A stretch of 24,649 nt of DNA from Chara braunii (taxonomy: Eukaryota; Streptophyta; Charophyceae; Charales; Characeae), in assembly GCA_003427395.1 (NCBI GenBank), contig BFEA01000397.1, positions 1,079,756-1,104,404 on the forward strand, read 5' to 3'. Shown one piece after another: positions 16,832 through 24,649 of the stretch. The translations under genes were made by a program, and so were the position numbers. The notes beneath the pieces are model-generated. The model ran no database searches. It worked only from the letters and a program-made list of their open reading frames with translations, and was not told the origin of the DNA. Every line of letters starts with the position of its first letter. Positions within the stretch are counted from its first letter, which is position 1.

Positions 16832-19222
16832 ACCTCACACCCAACGCAACTTCCTGATCGGAGTGGGATGTGGGCCTGGAAGTGCGAAAAGGGGTGTGCC
16901 AAGGATTTTTGGGGAAAGTGGGGGAGTCTTAGGGGTATGAATGCAATTAGGCGAATAAGGTGCGCGTGCGCAAGGGACTTAAGGCCCGATGGGGCCTGGG
17001 TACTGTGGGCGACGGCTTACAGGGAAGTCCCTCCGCGGAGGAGGTGGTCCTGAAAAGTTGGGCCGTCGGGGGCCGCCACGTGGCGCATGCCGCTGCTTGT
17101 GTGGGTTGGGCCTTCAGAATTCCGGGGTTCTTCGTTCGCCGCCACGTCGGCAATTTCTGCAGGGCGTGTTGGGCGAGTAGGGGGCTATGGCCGGCCACGG
17201 AACGACGCTGAGTTGATGATATGGGAGAAGAAGGCGAAAAGGAGGGAAACTGGTGGTGATGACGACAAATCCCGGGTGGATGAAGTAGTAGGTGTGGTCG
17301 GGAGAAGGGAAATCAGAGCACCGGGGGTCGCTAGAGGTGGCGCAGTGGAACTCCCGAGGACACAGTCGATTCTCGGTGTGGCAGGGGTTATCTCTATCGG
17401 AGGAGTTCGTTTATCAAAGGGGTGAAGTAATCCGGGTCGTAGGATGAGTCGGAATCCCAGGATCGCGTCATCACGACATTGCGATTTATGAGTTGCCTAT
17501 GGACGGATCACGGTCGTTGCGTGCGATCACGTGCAGGCCTCGTGACTGTCGTCGGACTTACGCGTGCTTGTGCGGGACGATTGCGTCATTGCGGATTTCG
17601 GGATGGCTGCTCCCAATCGGATGGATTGATGGTCCCGTTGAGTCGACGCATGGGGATATGTGTAAGTGCGCAACTTGGATCGCGTCTTACACGTGTCCTC
17701 GCGCGGCGTTCATCGAGCCCAGGATCCGACCGCCTAACCATTTTGTGATGTTCTAAGTTATGCAAGATGCAATGATCACAAACAGCTTAATCACAAAAAA
17801 GAAACGAGCAGAGACAAAAACAGGATTATCGATTGCGCAAAATCCCTATTCTACACACGAGTGCGTGGGATGCGACAATAAAAAACAAAGACAAGGGTTT
17901 CTCAGCAAAAAGATAGGCAATCCAGCATGGCATCCATACATCCATCCATTCCGTCATCATACACATAGCACATCAAAGAGGGTAGAGTCGCGAGGGCAAA
18001 TGTAAGTAAAAACCCCAGGTTCAAATTCCGCGAAATTGAAAAGAACGGGCAAGCTGCCTGGAGCCGAAATCAAAACTTATGTACACAAGACAGGCGGGAG
18101 AAAAGATAGAAGAAACAGCAAAACCGCATACATCAACCTCAACTCTCTCTCCCTCTCTCTTCTTCTCCGATGCGGACAGTCCGTCGTCGCGCACCAACCC
18201 ACGAAGTCGTCACCCCGCTTAGTCCTCCCGCACCCGTCAGGTTCGCCCGAGCCCACAGTCCGTCGTGGCCCGCGTCAACCCCACGCGTTCGGCACCAGCT
18301 CGTCGGGTCGCCCGACTCCTGCTCTACTCACCTCTTACTTTGCTCGTGTGCCGACCCTTCCTGATCGCCCAACCCCGAGCTTCCAACAACTGATTAAGAG
18401 AGCTAACTAATCGCGCAGCCGAAATTTATAGCGTGCATGCATGCACGAAGAACACGAAATTACCAAGACTTAGAAGGGAGATTAGCAAGGGAGCGCCTAC
18501 GTTTTGCATGACCGGGCCGCGGCGTGCGGGGCGTAGCCACTCTCCACGCATCGATCTGAGCATGCAGTCCGTAGTTTCAAAAACGCAGCAAAAGAAAGAG
18601 GAGGAGGGCAGGAAGGACGAGGAGCAAGAAGAAAGATACAGTTACAATGGCGCCAACCCAAGATTACAGTTACACACCCGATTAAAGGCGCCAACTAATC
18701 AGAATTCCGTTGCAGCCGCAAAAAGAAGCGCGTAAGCAATTAAGAGCGTTGCGCGGCAAAAGAAAGTCCTAATTACAAAATTCCTAAATCGCTAACTAGT
18801 GCGAAAGGCAAAAGTACAGGTTCCGGGAAGAAAGTCCGAAATTCCGAGAGCCATCGGGGCTTGACAAAATTCGAAAAAGATTTGAAAGAAAAATTCAAAA
18901 AGGAACAAGGCAAATTCCCGCGCTGTGTCCGCACCCAAAAGATCGAAACCGAAGCGAGAGAAACGACGTTAACATTTTTTAATGCGCGCGTGGAGGCGCG
19001 CCAGCCATCCAGCCGACCAATCAATCAACCGGTCATCCCAGAACACGCCCAGCTCCGAACCCAGCCGTGCGAAAAGAAGCGACGGAAAAGACGAAAAAGC
19101 AAGGACACCGATGCAATTTCCCACCGATCCCGATCTCCCGTAATTGGCCCAACGTTCCCAACATAGGACCCCTCATTGCAACCGCGCAGAAAGTCGCGCG
19201 TTACAGAAAGTGGTTCGTCACA
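16832..19222 (-). repeat. Element B 5' LTR, lacking its last 11 bases
   Basis: This is a 2,391 bp copy of 6215-8615. It starts on the minus strand with TGTGACGAACC and ends GTGAGGT directly against the primer-binding site; the terminal GGGCGTCACA present in the 3' LTR is absent. The copies differ at about 26 of the first 400 aligned bases at the U5 end and at fewer positions elsewhere, with one single-base length difference near 6785/17392. Confidence 0.93.
18424..18430 (-). promoter_or_regulatory. TATA box of 5' LTR
   Basis: TATAAAT on the minus strand is conserved with 7817-7823 of the 3' LTR. It is the best candidate promoter element for transcription of element B toward gag. Confidence 0.5.
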
Positions 19223-19226
19223 GTCA
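19223..19226. repeat. Target site duplication GTCA, right copy
   Basis: GTCA follows the outer end of the 5' LTR and matches 6211-6214. Confidence 0.6.
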
Positions 19227-19417
19227 CGGTTTGAATGTATCCAACCCCAGATTCAGGGCTGGGTGGGATGTGTTGTATTCGAGGGATGATTGAAGTGGAG
19301 GGTCATGTGCTACTTGGAGGGAAATGGGCGGTGATTGCCAGCATTGTGGTGTTGTGTGTGGTGTGCGTTGAGTGTGGACACTACAGCCTTGCAGGGGTGG
19401 GGCGGATATCATGTCCG

Positions 19418-19500
19418 GTATGGTTCTGCTTTTGAACACCATGCAGTGGTTACAACAGTTGGCTCTTGAGGCCAAGGTCGCCGGTTTAAGTCTGTGCGTG
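19418..19500 (+). other. tRNA-like pol III sequence, degenerate
   Basis: The plus strand has an A-box-like stretch (CCATGCAGTGGTTA, from about 19439), a perfect 5 bp anticodon-type stem TTGGC/GCCAA around a seven-base loop TCTTGAG (19459-19475), and a B-box-like GGTTTAAGTC (19483-19492). The spacing is normal for tRNA. The loop has C where tRNAs have an invariant U before the anticodon, and the T and acceptor stems are poor. It is therefore more likely a tRNA-derived SINE head or a decayed tRNA than a working tRNA. Confidence 0.35.
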
Positions 19501-20241
19501 TGCTTGCACAGAGGAGGGTTGAGGCGCAGGGGTACTGATTCAATGACATGACATGAAGTGGATTTGGGAACCGAGAACGTGACTGCGCCGCGGAAAAAAG
19601 GAAAACGTTTTTATTCTTATGCTGTTTCACGTTTTCCGTACGCTCGTTGGCAAATGTGTACGTCTTGATCTCACACCTGCAACTGTACTTGAGTTCTTCG
19701 CACGTGTACATGAGTGTGAATGGGTCTCGCTCCACTACTCAGCTCATGTGCAAAAGACTAAGAATAGGGCTATCTATCTTCCCATGTTCCGGCCGAAGAT
19801 TCATGGTCATTGTACACATTAGTTGAGTACTGGAGACACGGCAATGTCTTGTGCACACAGGGCATACTCACACAAGCACTTTTCTACTTATTTCTGGACA
19901 GAATTGCAGCCAGATTCAAATAAGTCCCGCTATAAATGTGGTCAGGCACAGCTAAGATCATGGTAGTGTGAGTACGTCCTGAAGAATTCAAATTACAATT
20001 CAGTGCTCAAGGCGAAAACAGTACAATGTATGCTCGGACATGTGTCCCTGGGGGCATCCCTTAAAATTGGAGCCAAACACCGGGCTTGGTTGTCATGACC
20101 TCGTGGGGCTGCGTCATGACCATCCGTGTTCACGAGAGCACATGTGGGGGCTTCCCCCGACCTGCAGGTGGGTGATACCGGCTAGGGGACAGGGGGTAGC
20201 ATTAGGGACCATGCTGTGCCTCCCCTCAGGTCCCCTCCCCT
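19501..20241. other. No gene seen
   Basis: This is unique sequence between two tRNA-like stretches. Open frames up to about 108 codons have no motifs. No tandem repeat, long inverted repeat or splice-supported gene was seen. Confidence 0.5.
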
Positions 20242-20361
20242 AAGAACATCAGTGCGGATCGGGGAATCCGGTGGTGTATCTCTAGGTAGGTGGCGGCCGC
20301 CAAGAACATCAGTGCGGATCGGGGAATCCAGTGGTCTATCTCTAGGTAGGTGGCGGCCGCC
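20242..20361. repeat. 60 bp tandem repeat, two copies
   Basis: Two adjacent 60 bp units (20242-20301 and 20302-20361) begin AAGAACATCAGTGCGGATCG and end GGTGGCGGCCGCC. They differ at about two positions. A third copy begins (AAG) and breaks off. The unit is a multiple of three, so an open minus-strand frame spans it, but nothing else supports coding. Confidence 0.9.
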
Positions 20362-20384
20362 AAGCATGCCCAGGAAGGTACATG

Positions 20385-20458
20385 AGGCAAATAGGGATTG
20401 AACCCACGACCTCCTGAATGCCACTTGCGAGCCTTTCCAACTGAGTTAGGCCGCTCGA
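20385..20458 (-). other. tRNA-like pol III sequence, probably SINE head
   Basis: On the minus strand, TAACTCAGTTGG fits the A-box consensus with one mismatch, and GGTTCAATCC fits the B-box. They are about 32 bases apart, as in tRNAs. The T-stem is partly paired, but the acceptor ends (GAGCGGC and TTGCCTC) pair poorly. A tRNA-derived SINE or decayed tRNA fits better than a functional gene. It lies next to the 60 bp tandem repeat. Confidence 0.45.
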
Positions 20459-20846
20459 TATGATAGCTGCTTGTTCAGGGAAAAAGAACGAACAGGAAAG
20501 AAATGTTCCCTTGTTGGAGGCTGTCCTGTGCAGATTCGACAGGTAATTGAATTGGTTGGGCATGCTCCCGTCGGGGACATCTCTGGTATTATTCGGCCTT
20601 TATCACCCTCAAATTCCGCATCGAACGGCCTACCGTCTTCACCCGAGTAGAACGGCCTGTCTTACCCGAGTAGCACGCCAAGTTATACCCCAATAGAACG
20701 TCTCTGTCTTATAGCTGTATTCGGTGGGACTTTTTTGCCAGGTAACGGCGATGATGACCAACCGTTCTAAGAGGGTAGGAGAACCTTGGTCCTACTTGTG
20801 CGTGTCGAGACGCAATGGATCGTAGAGTTCAGGGTATGCCCCTTTG
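20459..20846. other. No gene seen
   Basis: Unique sequence. The only pattern noted is a short motif recurring three times: ACCCGAGTAGAACGG, ACCCGAGTAGCACG and CCAATAGAACG (20640-20700). Confidence 0.5.
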
Positions 20847-20910
20847 TTTTTTTTTTTTTCTTCTTCTTTTTCAGGGTCCCCTTGTTTTTTTTTTGTTTTT
20901 TTTTTTCAGG
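20847..20910 (+). other. Duplicated polypyrimidine tract with CAGG
   Basis: Two consecutive units read CCCCTTTG or CCCCTTG, a T-run, then CAGG (CAG at 20872-20874 and 20907-20909, 35 bases apart). Each looks like a 3' splice acceptor on the plus strand, upstream of the beta-helix gene. No matching donor can be proven, so this may be only a T-rich duplication. Confidence 0.3.
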
Positions 20911-21048
20911 CCCCATTATTGGGGCTTCGTTCATGATTGGAATGTGCATTAAGACTGAAAATAGAAAGCCAACTTCGTTGCGGTCGCAAGTTGAACGCAG
21001 GTTGAACGCAGCACTAGAGGGGCGTCGGCCTCATGCGGTCTGTGTGCA

Positions 21049-21054
21049 TATATA
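21049..21054 (+). promoter_or_regulatory. Possible TATA box for beta-helix gene
   Basis: TATATA about 130 bases before the ATG at 21183 is the best core promoter candidate. A second tandem repeat, GTTGAACGCAG, twice at about 20990-21010, precedes it. Confidence 0.3.
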
Positions 21055-21182
21055 GCGCCGTCCTGCGAAGGGAATCTGTGTCCCTCAGGAGTCCGGACGA
21101 GCTTAGCCACGTCGGCGACGTAAAGTTTACCTGCTGGGTTCAGATCGCAGGTGTACTAGACCTTGGGGGAGGACGAAGAGCT

Positions 21183-22430
21183 ATGGCTATGGCGGCCTCC
21201 TGGGGGTGTAAAAGAGTGTCAGCAGCGCCGGCGATGTGCTCTTTCTTGCTGCTGGCGTTTGTCCTTGCACTCTCGGTGATACCTATGGCAGCAGCGTACG
21301 GGTTGGACGATTTTTTCGCGGCTATCAATGATTTCAATTTGATCTATCATGAGGTGAAAGGCGACGTGGTCCTCAACGCCTCCTTCCCACAGATGGCCCC
21401 CCGCGAAAGCTTCACGCTGGTGGGCAAAGCGCCAGGTGGCAGACGTCCAGTGATTGACGGAGCGTTTAAGGAGGGTGGATTGATCACTGTCGCTCTGACT
21501 TTGAGGAACTTACAATTCAGGAACTTCAACGGAACGCAACCTATTTTCTCTGCGTTGGGTCACGACGTCGAAATTTAAGACTGCGTTTTTCGCGGGAATC
21601 GGGTGATAGGAGGTACCGGCTCGGCGCTCTTTGTATTGGGCGGGAACCTGAGGATCTCCCGCTCTTCCTTTCTCGGAAATCAGCTGGCGGGGCAAGGTAA
21701 CGGCGGCGCTGTCTATTCGCAGTCCGCCGGGAGCGTGCTGATCGAGAGCACGGTCTTTCTCAACAACCAGGTGACGGGAGCGGGAGGCATGGGAGCGGGT
21801 GGTGCGCTATCTATTCCCTTTGCTACTCTTTACACAATCACCAATTGTACATTCGACGGTAATCGGGTTGATGGGATCGGGGGCGCGATCGCGTCTAGCA
21901 ACTGCATCCGTGGGGAGATCCTGCGCTCGAGCTTCTCGCGCAACTCCGCCTTCTCGACGAAAGGAGCTTACAAGCGATACGCCACGGGCGGGGCCATCGA
22001 TATATACGGCGACAACGTCACTGTCATCACCGGATGCTCGTTCACAGGTAACAAGGCGGCTGGCAGGCGAGGAGGAGCGGTGTCTATGATGCTGTATCTG
22101 GCGGAGGCGACGATCTCCGGCTCCAAGTTCGAGAAGAACGCCGCTGCGACATACGGTGGGGCTGTGGGTGTGCGAGTCGTGCCCGGGAGGTTCATGGAGG
22201 GCAATCGTGGATTTGCGCGGTATAAAGGCGGGCCTCCGAGGAGTAGAGTGAACTTCTGCAGAGGGAACACGTACTCGAGGAACGTGGCGGGGAGTTCAGG
22301 CGCGGAGAACATATACGTGGACATGCGCAACAACTCCGGGAGTGGGGTGACATTCTGTCCGAGCGAGCCTCCTCTTGCTCTGATCGAAGCGGAGACTGGC
22401 ACGGTCACCATCTCCTGCGCATCCTGCTGA
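21183..22430 (+). pseudogene. Secreted right-handed beta-helix protein, one premature stop
   Basis: This 415-codon frame runs from ATG 21183 to TGA 22428-22430, interrupted only by TAA at 21576-21578 (codon 132). Residues 1-40 form a signal peptide: basic KR, then CSFLLLAFVLALSVIPMAAA. The rest is a pectin-lyase-like parallel beta-helix. It has repeated FxxN (FRGN, FLGN, FLNN, FDGN, FSRN, FTGN, FEKN) and GGA[ILV] (GGAVYSQ, GGALSIP, GGAIASS, GGAIDIY, GGAVSMM, GGAVGVR) motifs, the pattern known from polymorphic outer membrane proteins. The end has CPSEPP and ISCASC, possibly disulfide-linked. Family members are extracellular carbohydrate-active or adhesive proteins; no catalytic residue can be assigned. 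VEI, stop, DCVFRGN continues the repeat, so the stop is a point lesion, an error, or read through. The ATG at 21234 is an alternative start. Confidence 0.8.
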
Positions 22431-22711
22431 AAGATCGCGGGTAGTCCCACTTACTTCGATTCCTCCCCCCTGGCCGTCTATCGTCGTAGTCCACGGCCAG
22501 ATACAAACGATCAATGCAATTGTGGCCTCGCTCGAGATGGAAGTCGGCGAGTCAGGGGGCAATTTCCTCTAAACAGCTCGGCCCGAGCGAGCTCACTGGA
22601 CGACAGAGAGATGCGGTGGGCGTGTGTTAGAGAAGGGAAGTCGCCTGGCTTCGAACACTTCTACGATAAATAGAAAGGAAATGTGGTCCCTAGTCAGTCT
22701 CTCTTTGGCCA

Positions 22712-22714
<3 letters not shown>
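22431..22714. other. Downstream region of beta-helix gene
   Basis: Presumed 3' flank. No clear AATAAA signal; AT-rich GATAAATAG at about 22664 is the nearest candidate. No gene seen. Confidence 0.4.

Positions 22715-22789
<75 letters not shown>
22715..22789. repeat. (AG)n microsatellite
   Basis: About 37 uninterrupted AG units. The Arg-Glu and Leu-Ser open frames across it are artefacts of the repeat. Confidence 0.97.
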
Positions 22790-22793
<4 letters not shown>

Positions 22794-23808
22794 TGGCATG
22801 GGAATCAGAGTGGGTGGGACAAAGAGATGCGAGGTTTGTGGATTGACCGTCGACAAGCCGCGGGCTGCATCGGCCATTGACGAGGAGTTTGGTCATTGGC
22901 ATTTCTCTGTTGTAATGCGGGGTGTTTTTGGGACGTGCTCCTCATAACCTCGCACATGTCGTGAAAGCTTTTCCCGCACTTTACCGGGAAGCCGTCTGGT
23001 TCGGTGTACGAGACTGCAGCCTTTCTGTTTTTTTTTTTTTTTTTGTGGAGTGATTCATATGTTTATATTTGTCGAACAGAGATCTGTCGGCACTTTCACA
23101 GATTCCTGTTCCTCTTCTTTTCTTCTTTCTCTCTTCACTTGTTTTCTTCGTCTTTTTCTACCACTTCTTCTTCATCTGTTGTATGACGTCTCGTCGAGCT
23201 GTTGCCATTGTCAGGGCGCGTGCAGCGGAAGCCGTACGGTGCCAATACCAGTCCGATCAACTTCCTTCTCTTCCTCTTCTTCTTCTTCTTCTTCTTTTGT
23301 GTGTTTGTGAAGTCTTTGTGTATGCATGGTTCTATGAAGTTGGCAGGAAATCGGTACTCTGCTACGCTGCCACGTGGCAGCGACGGTGGCAAGCAAATCA
23401 GACTCAGTGTCACGAATGCCAAGAGTTGGGCTACAGGACGACACGTGCCACACTTGGTGCCGTTGCGTGTCTGTGCGTGTGTGGGGGGGGAGTTCGGTTT
23501 TGCAGCGGTGCAACTGGCGGCCACACGCTGCCCGACCTCGGTGATTTGTCACCGTGCGATGACGCGGCGTTGGAATTAGCTGCGACAAGTGGCAGGAGTG
23601 GATAATGCACAAATAGCAATCAACGAAAACGAAAAACCCGCGCCATGTTTCATTCATGGCACACGAGGACGCGTGCATGTGTGTGTTCATGATCTCAGGG
23701 CTTGGTATGGTTTGTTGAGAGTCTTTTGTGCCCGTGTCCGCGTGCATGTGTGTGGTGATGATCGTTTCTGCGGTAGGAAAGTAGTCTGTCGCCGCCGCCA
23801 AACAACCC
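22790..23808. other. No gene seen; T-rich and (TCT)n tracts
   Basis: This holds a T-run (about 23029-23044), pyrimidine-rich sequence (23100-23175) and a (TCT)n tract (about 23276-23296). Several open frames on both strands overlap each other and the tracts, have no motifs, and are not called. Confidence 0.55.
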
Positions 23809-24092
23809 GCTTAGTCTTGTGATACCAAGTGCCAAGTGGCAGGCTGGCAGCGTGCGGCTGACCGAGTAGAGGTGATCTGGAGAGAAAACAGATTGAAAGC
23901 ACGTGGGCACAGGGAATCGCTGTCATTCCCGTCGCGGCTGGCAATCTTCAGCTTAGTCTTGTGATAGCAAGTGCCACGTGGCAGGCGGGCAGCGTGCGGC
24001 TGACCCAGTGGAGGTGATCTGGGGAGAAAGCAGATTGAAAGCACGTGGGCACAGGGAATCGCTGTCATTCCTTTCGCGGCTGGCAATCTTCA
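23809..24092. repeat. 142 bp tandem duplication
   Basis: Two adjacent 142 bp copies (23809-23950 and 23951-24092) begin GCTTAGTCTTGTGATA and end GGCTGGCAATCTTCA. They differ at roughly ten positions and show no length change. Both carry the CACGTGGGCACAGG stretch, and CACGTGG also occurs near the start of the second copy. G-box-like CACGTG motifs are thus duplicated, but no gene is seen next to them. Confidence 0.9.
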
Positions 24093-24163
24093 GCGACTTC
24101 ATTTCGTGAACGTCACACATTCCTTAAATGACAGACGGGAGAATGAGAGAGAGCCGGTGCCAG

Positions 24164-24209
24164 AGTGTCTGACGCCGAGTTTGGTGTGCCAAACTCGTCG
24201 TCCGACACT
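24164..24209. other. Strong 21 bp hairpin
   Basis: Arms 24164-24184 and 24189-24209 pair at 19 of 21 positions around a TGTG loop. The left arm contains TCTGACGCCGAGTTTGG, which recurs at 24537-24553. Flanks are unremarkable (24093-24163 and 24210-24335 hold no gene). Confidence 0.75.
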
Positions 24210-24337
24210 GCACATCCGCCCCCCCAACAACTCTCGGAATGTGCGAAATGAGAATGAACTTCCCGCTAGAACATGGGCAGATGCGCCCTAACAACTTTGC
24301 TCTTCATTTTTGAATACTAGGTACGTCGCCGCGCCCT

Positions 24338-24355
24338 CTCTCAGAGTCTCTCTCG

Positions 24356-24397
<42 letters not shown>

Positions 24398-24462
24398 GAC
24401 ACACACACACACACACACACACACACTGTCCATAACGCGGAAGATTCATTCTCATATGGACG

Positions 24463-24515
<53 letters not shown>

Positions 24516-24575
24516 GGCGTCCGACAGCGTCGAGTCTCTGACGCCGAGTTTGGTCCGGCGTCAGACACTCTGACG

Positions 24576-24614
<39 letters not shown>
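24338..24614. repeat. Nested inverted microsatellites
   Basis: The order is (CT)n (24338-24386), (CA)n (to 24426), a core with GTCCATA...TATGGAC (24428-24434, 24455-24461), (TG)n (24467-24496), (GA)n (24497-24514), a second core, then (CT)n (24577-24614). The first CT/CA pair is complementary to TG/GA. The GA arm plus GGGCGTC (24497-24521) is also a perfect 25 bp complement of 24572-24596. Inside the second core, CTGACGCC and GGCGTCAG (24538-24545, 24557-24564) form another hairpin. Confidence 0.85.
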
Positions 24615-24617
<3 letters not shown>

Positions 24618-24649
24618 CTTCCTGCCTTCCCCCCCCGCCTGCCGCGCCC

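Larger units (their letters stand above)
6215..19222 (-). mobile_element. Element B: 13.0 kb Ty3/Gypsy retrotransposon with extra 3' ORFs
   Basis: This is a minus-strand LTR retrotransposon. Reading 5' to 3' on the minus strand it has: 5' LTR (19222-16832), initiator-Met primer site (16831), gag, protease, RT, RNase H, integrase (to 10948), ORF1, ORF2, ORF3, and 3' LTR (8615-6215). Protease-RT-RNase H-integrase order assigns it to Ty3/Gypsy. No chromodomain is visible after the integrase, unlike element A, so it belongs to another branch. Extra ORFs after integrase and large LTRs recall Tat/Athila-type elements, but I see no envelope signature. The LTRs differ by roughly 5% by eye and have only one internal single-base length difference, so the insertion is not very recent. 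Gag-pol carries about a dozen lesions, so this copy is not autonomous. Confidence 0.95.

Noticed and set aside
20242-20361. A CRISPR-like array or protein repeat.
   Set aside because: Units are adjacent with no spacers, and only two copies exist.
1916-21578. A nonstandard genetic code with TAA/TAG read as Gln, as in some green algae, prompted by the many in-frame TAA/TAG and the single TAA in the beta-helix gene.
   Set aside because: Several TAG or TGA stops sit at positions where the family has Trp or Arg (2287, 2425, 12948, 1658, 15227), and frameshifts occur beside them. Ordinary decay explains them all; the beta-helix TAA alone is not enough.
22593-22947. Arg-Glu or Leu-Ser repeat proteins.
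   Set aside because: Translation of the (AG)n tract.
23069-23801. Overlapping frames of 125-196 codons on both strands.
   Set aside because: They include (TCT)n and T-rich tracts, compete with one another and show no family motif.

Overview
The window looks like nuclear DNA of a plant-lineage eukaryote, probably a streptophyte alga or early-diverging land plant. A charophyte such as Chara is a guess, not a demonstrated identity. The reasons are: long dinucleotide and tetranucleotide microsatellites; two Ty3/Gypsy LTR retrotransposons, one with the initiator-Met tRNA primer site TGGTATCAGAGCC common in plant elements and one with a chromodomain; tRNA-like pol III sequences; and only one non-transposon protein gene, which encodes a secreted beta-helix protein. 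Nothing looks bacterial.

Layout. 1-1320: microsatellites, including a ~590 bp foldback structure (204-795) and a C-rich tract. 1325-4615: element A, an old, 5'-truncated, plus-strand chromovirus pol relic (RT, RNase H, integrase, chromodomain). At least nine in-frame stops and several frameshifts break it, and no LTR or gag was found. 4930-6214: no gene seen. 6215-19222: element B, a 13.0 kb minus-strand Ty3/Gypsy element with 2.4 kb LTRs, a GTCA target duplication and a tRNA-iMet primer site. It carries gag, protease, RT, RNase H and integrase, all with lesions, followed by three extra sense-strand ORFs with no internal stops (10933-8858). 19223-21180: tRNA-like pol III sequences, a 60 bp tandem repeat and polypyrimidine tracts. 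21183-22430: a secreted right-handed beta-helix protein with FxxN/GGA repeats, broken by a single TAA. 22431-24649: microsatellites, a 142 bp tandem duplication and strong hairpins at the right edge.

The genes do not form a pathway. In element B, gag and pol would have made the particle and the integrated copy, but this copy cannot be autonomous as read. Its most interesting part is the post-integrase block. ORF1, ORF2 and ORF3 lie in different frames, abut or overlap, and appear by eye to share one weakly conserved module. I do not recognise that module.

All alignments, counts and percentages were made by eye from this sequence. No database search was possible.
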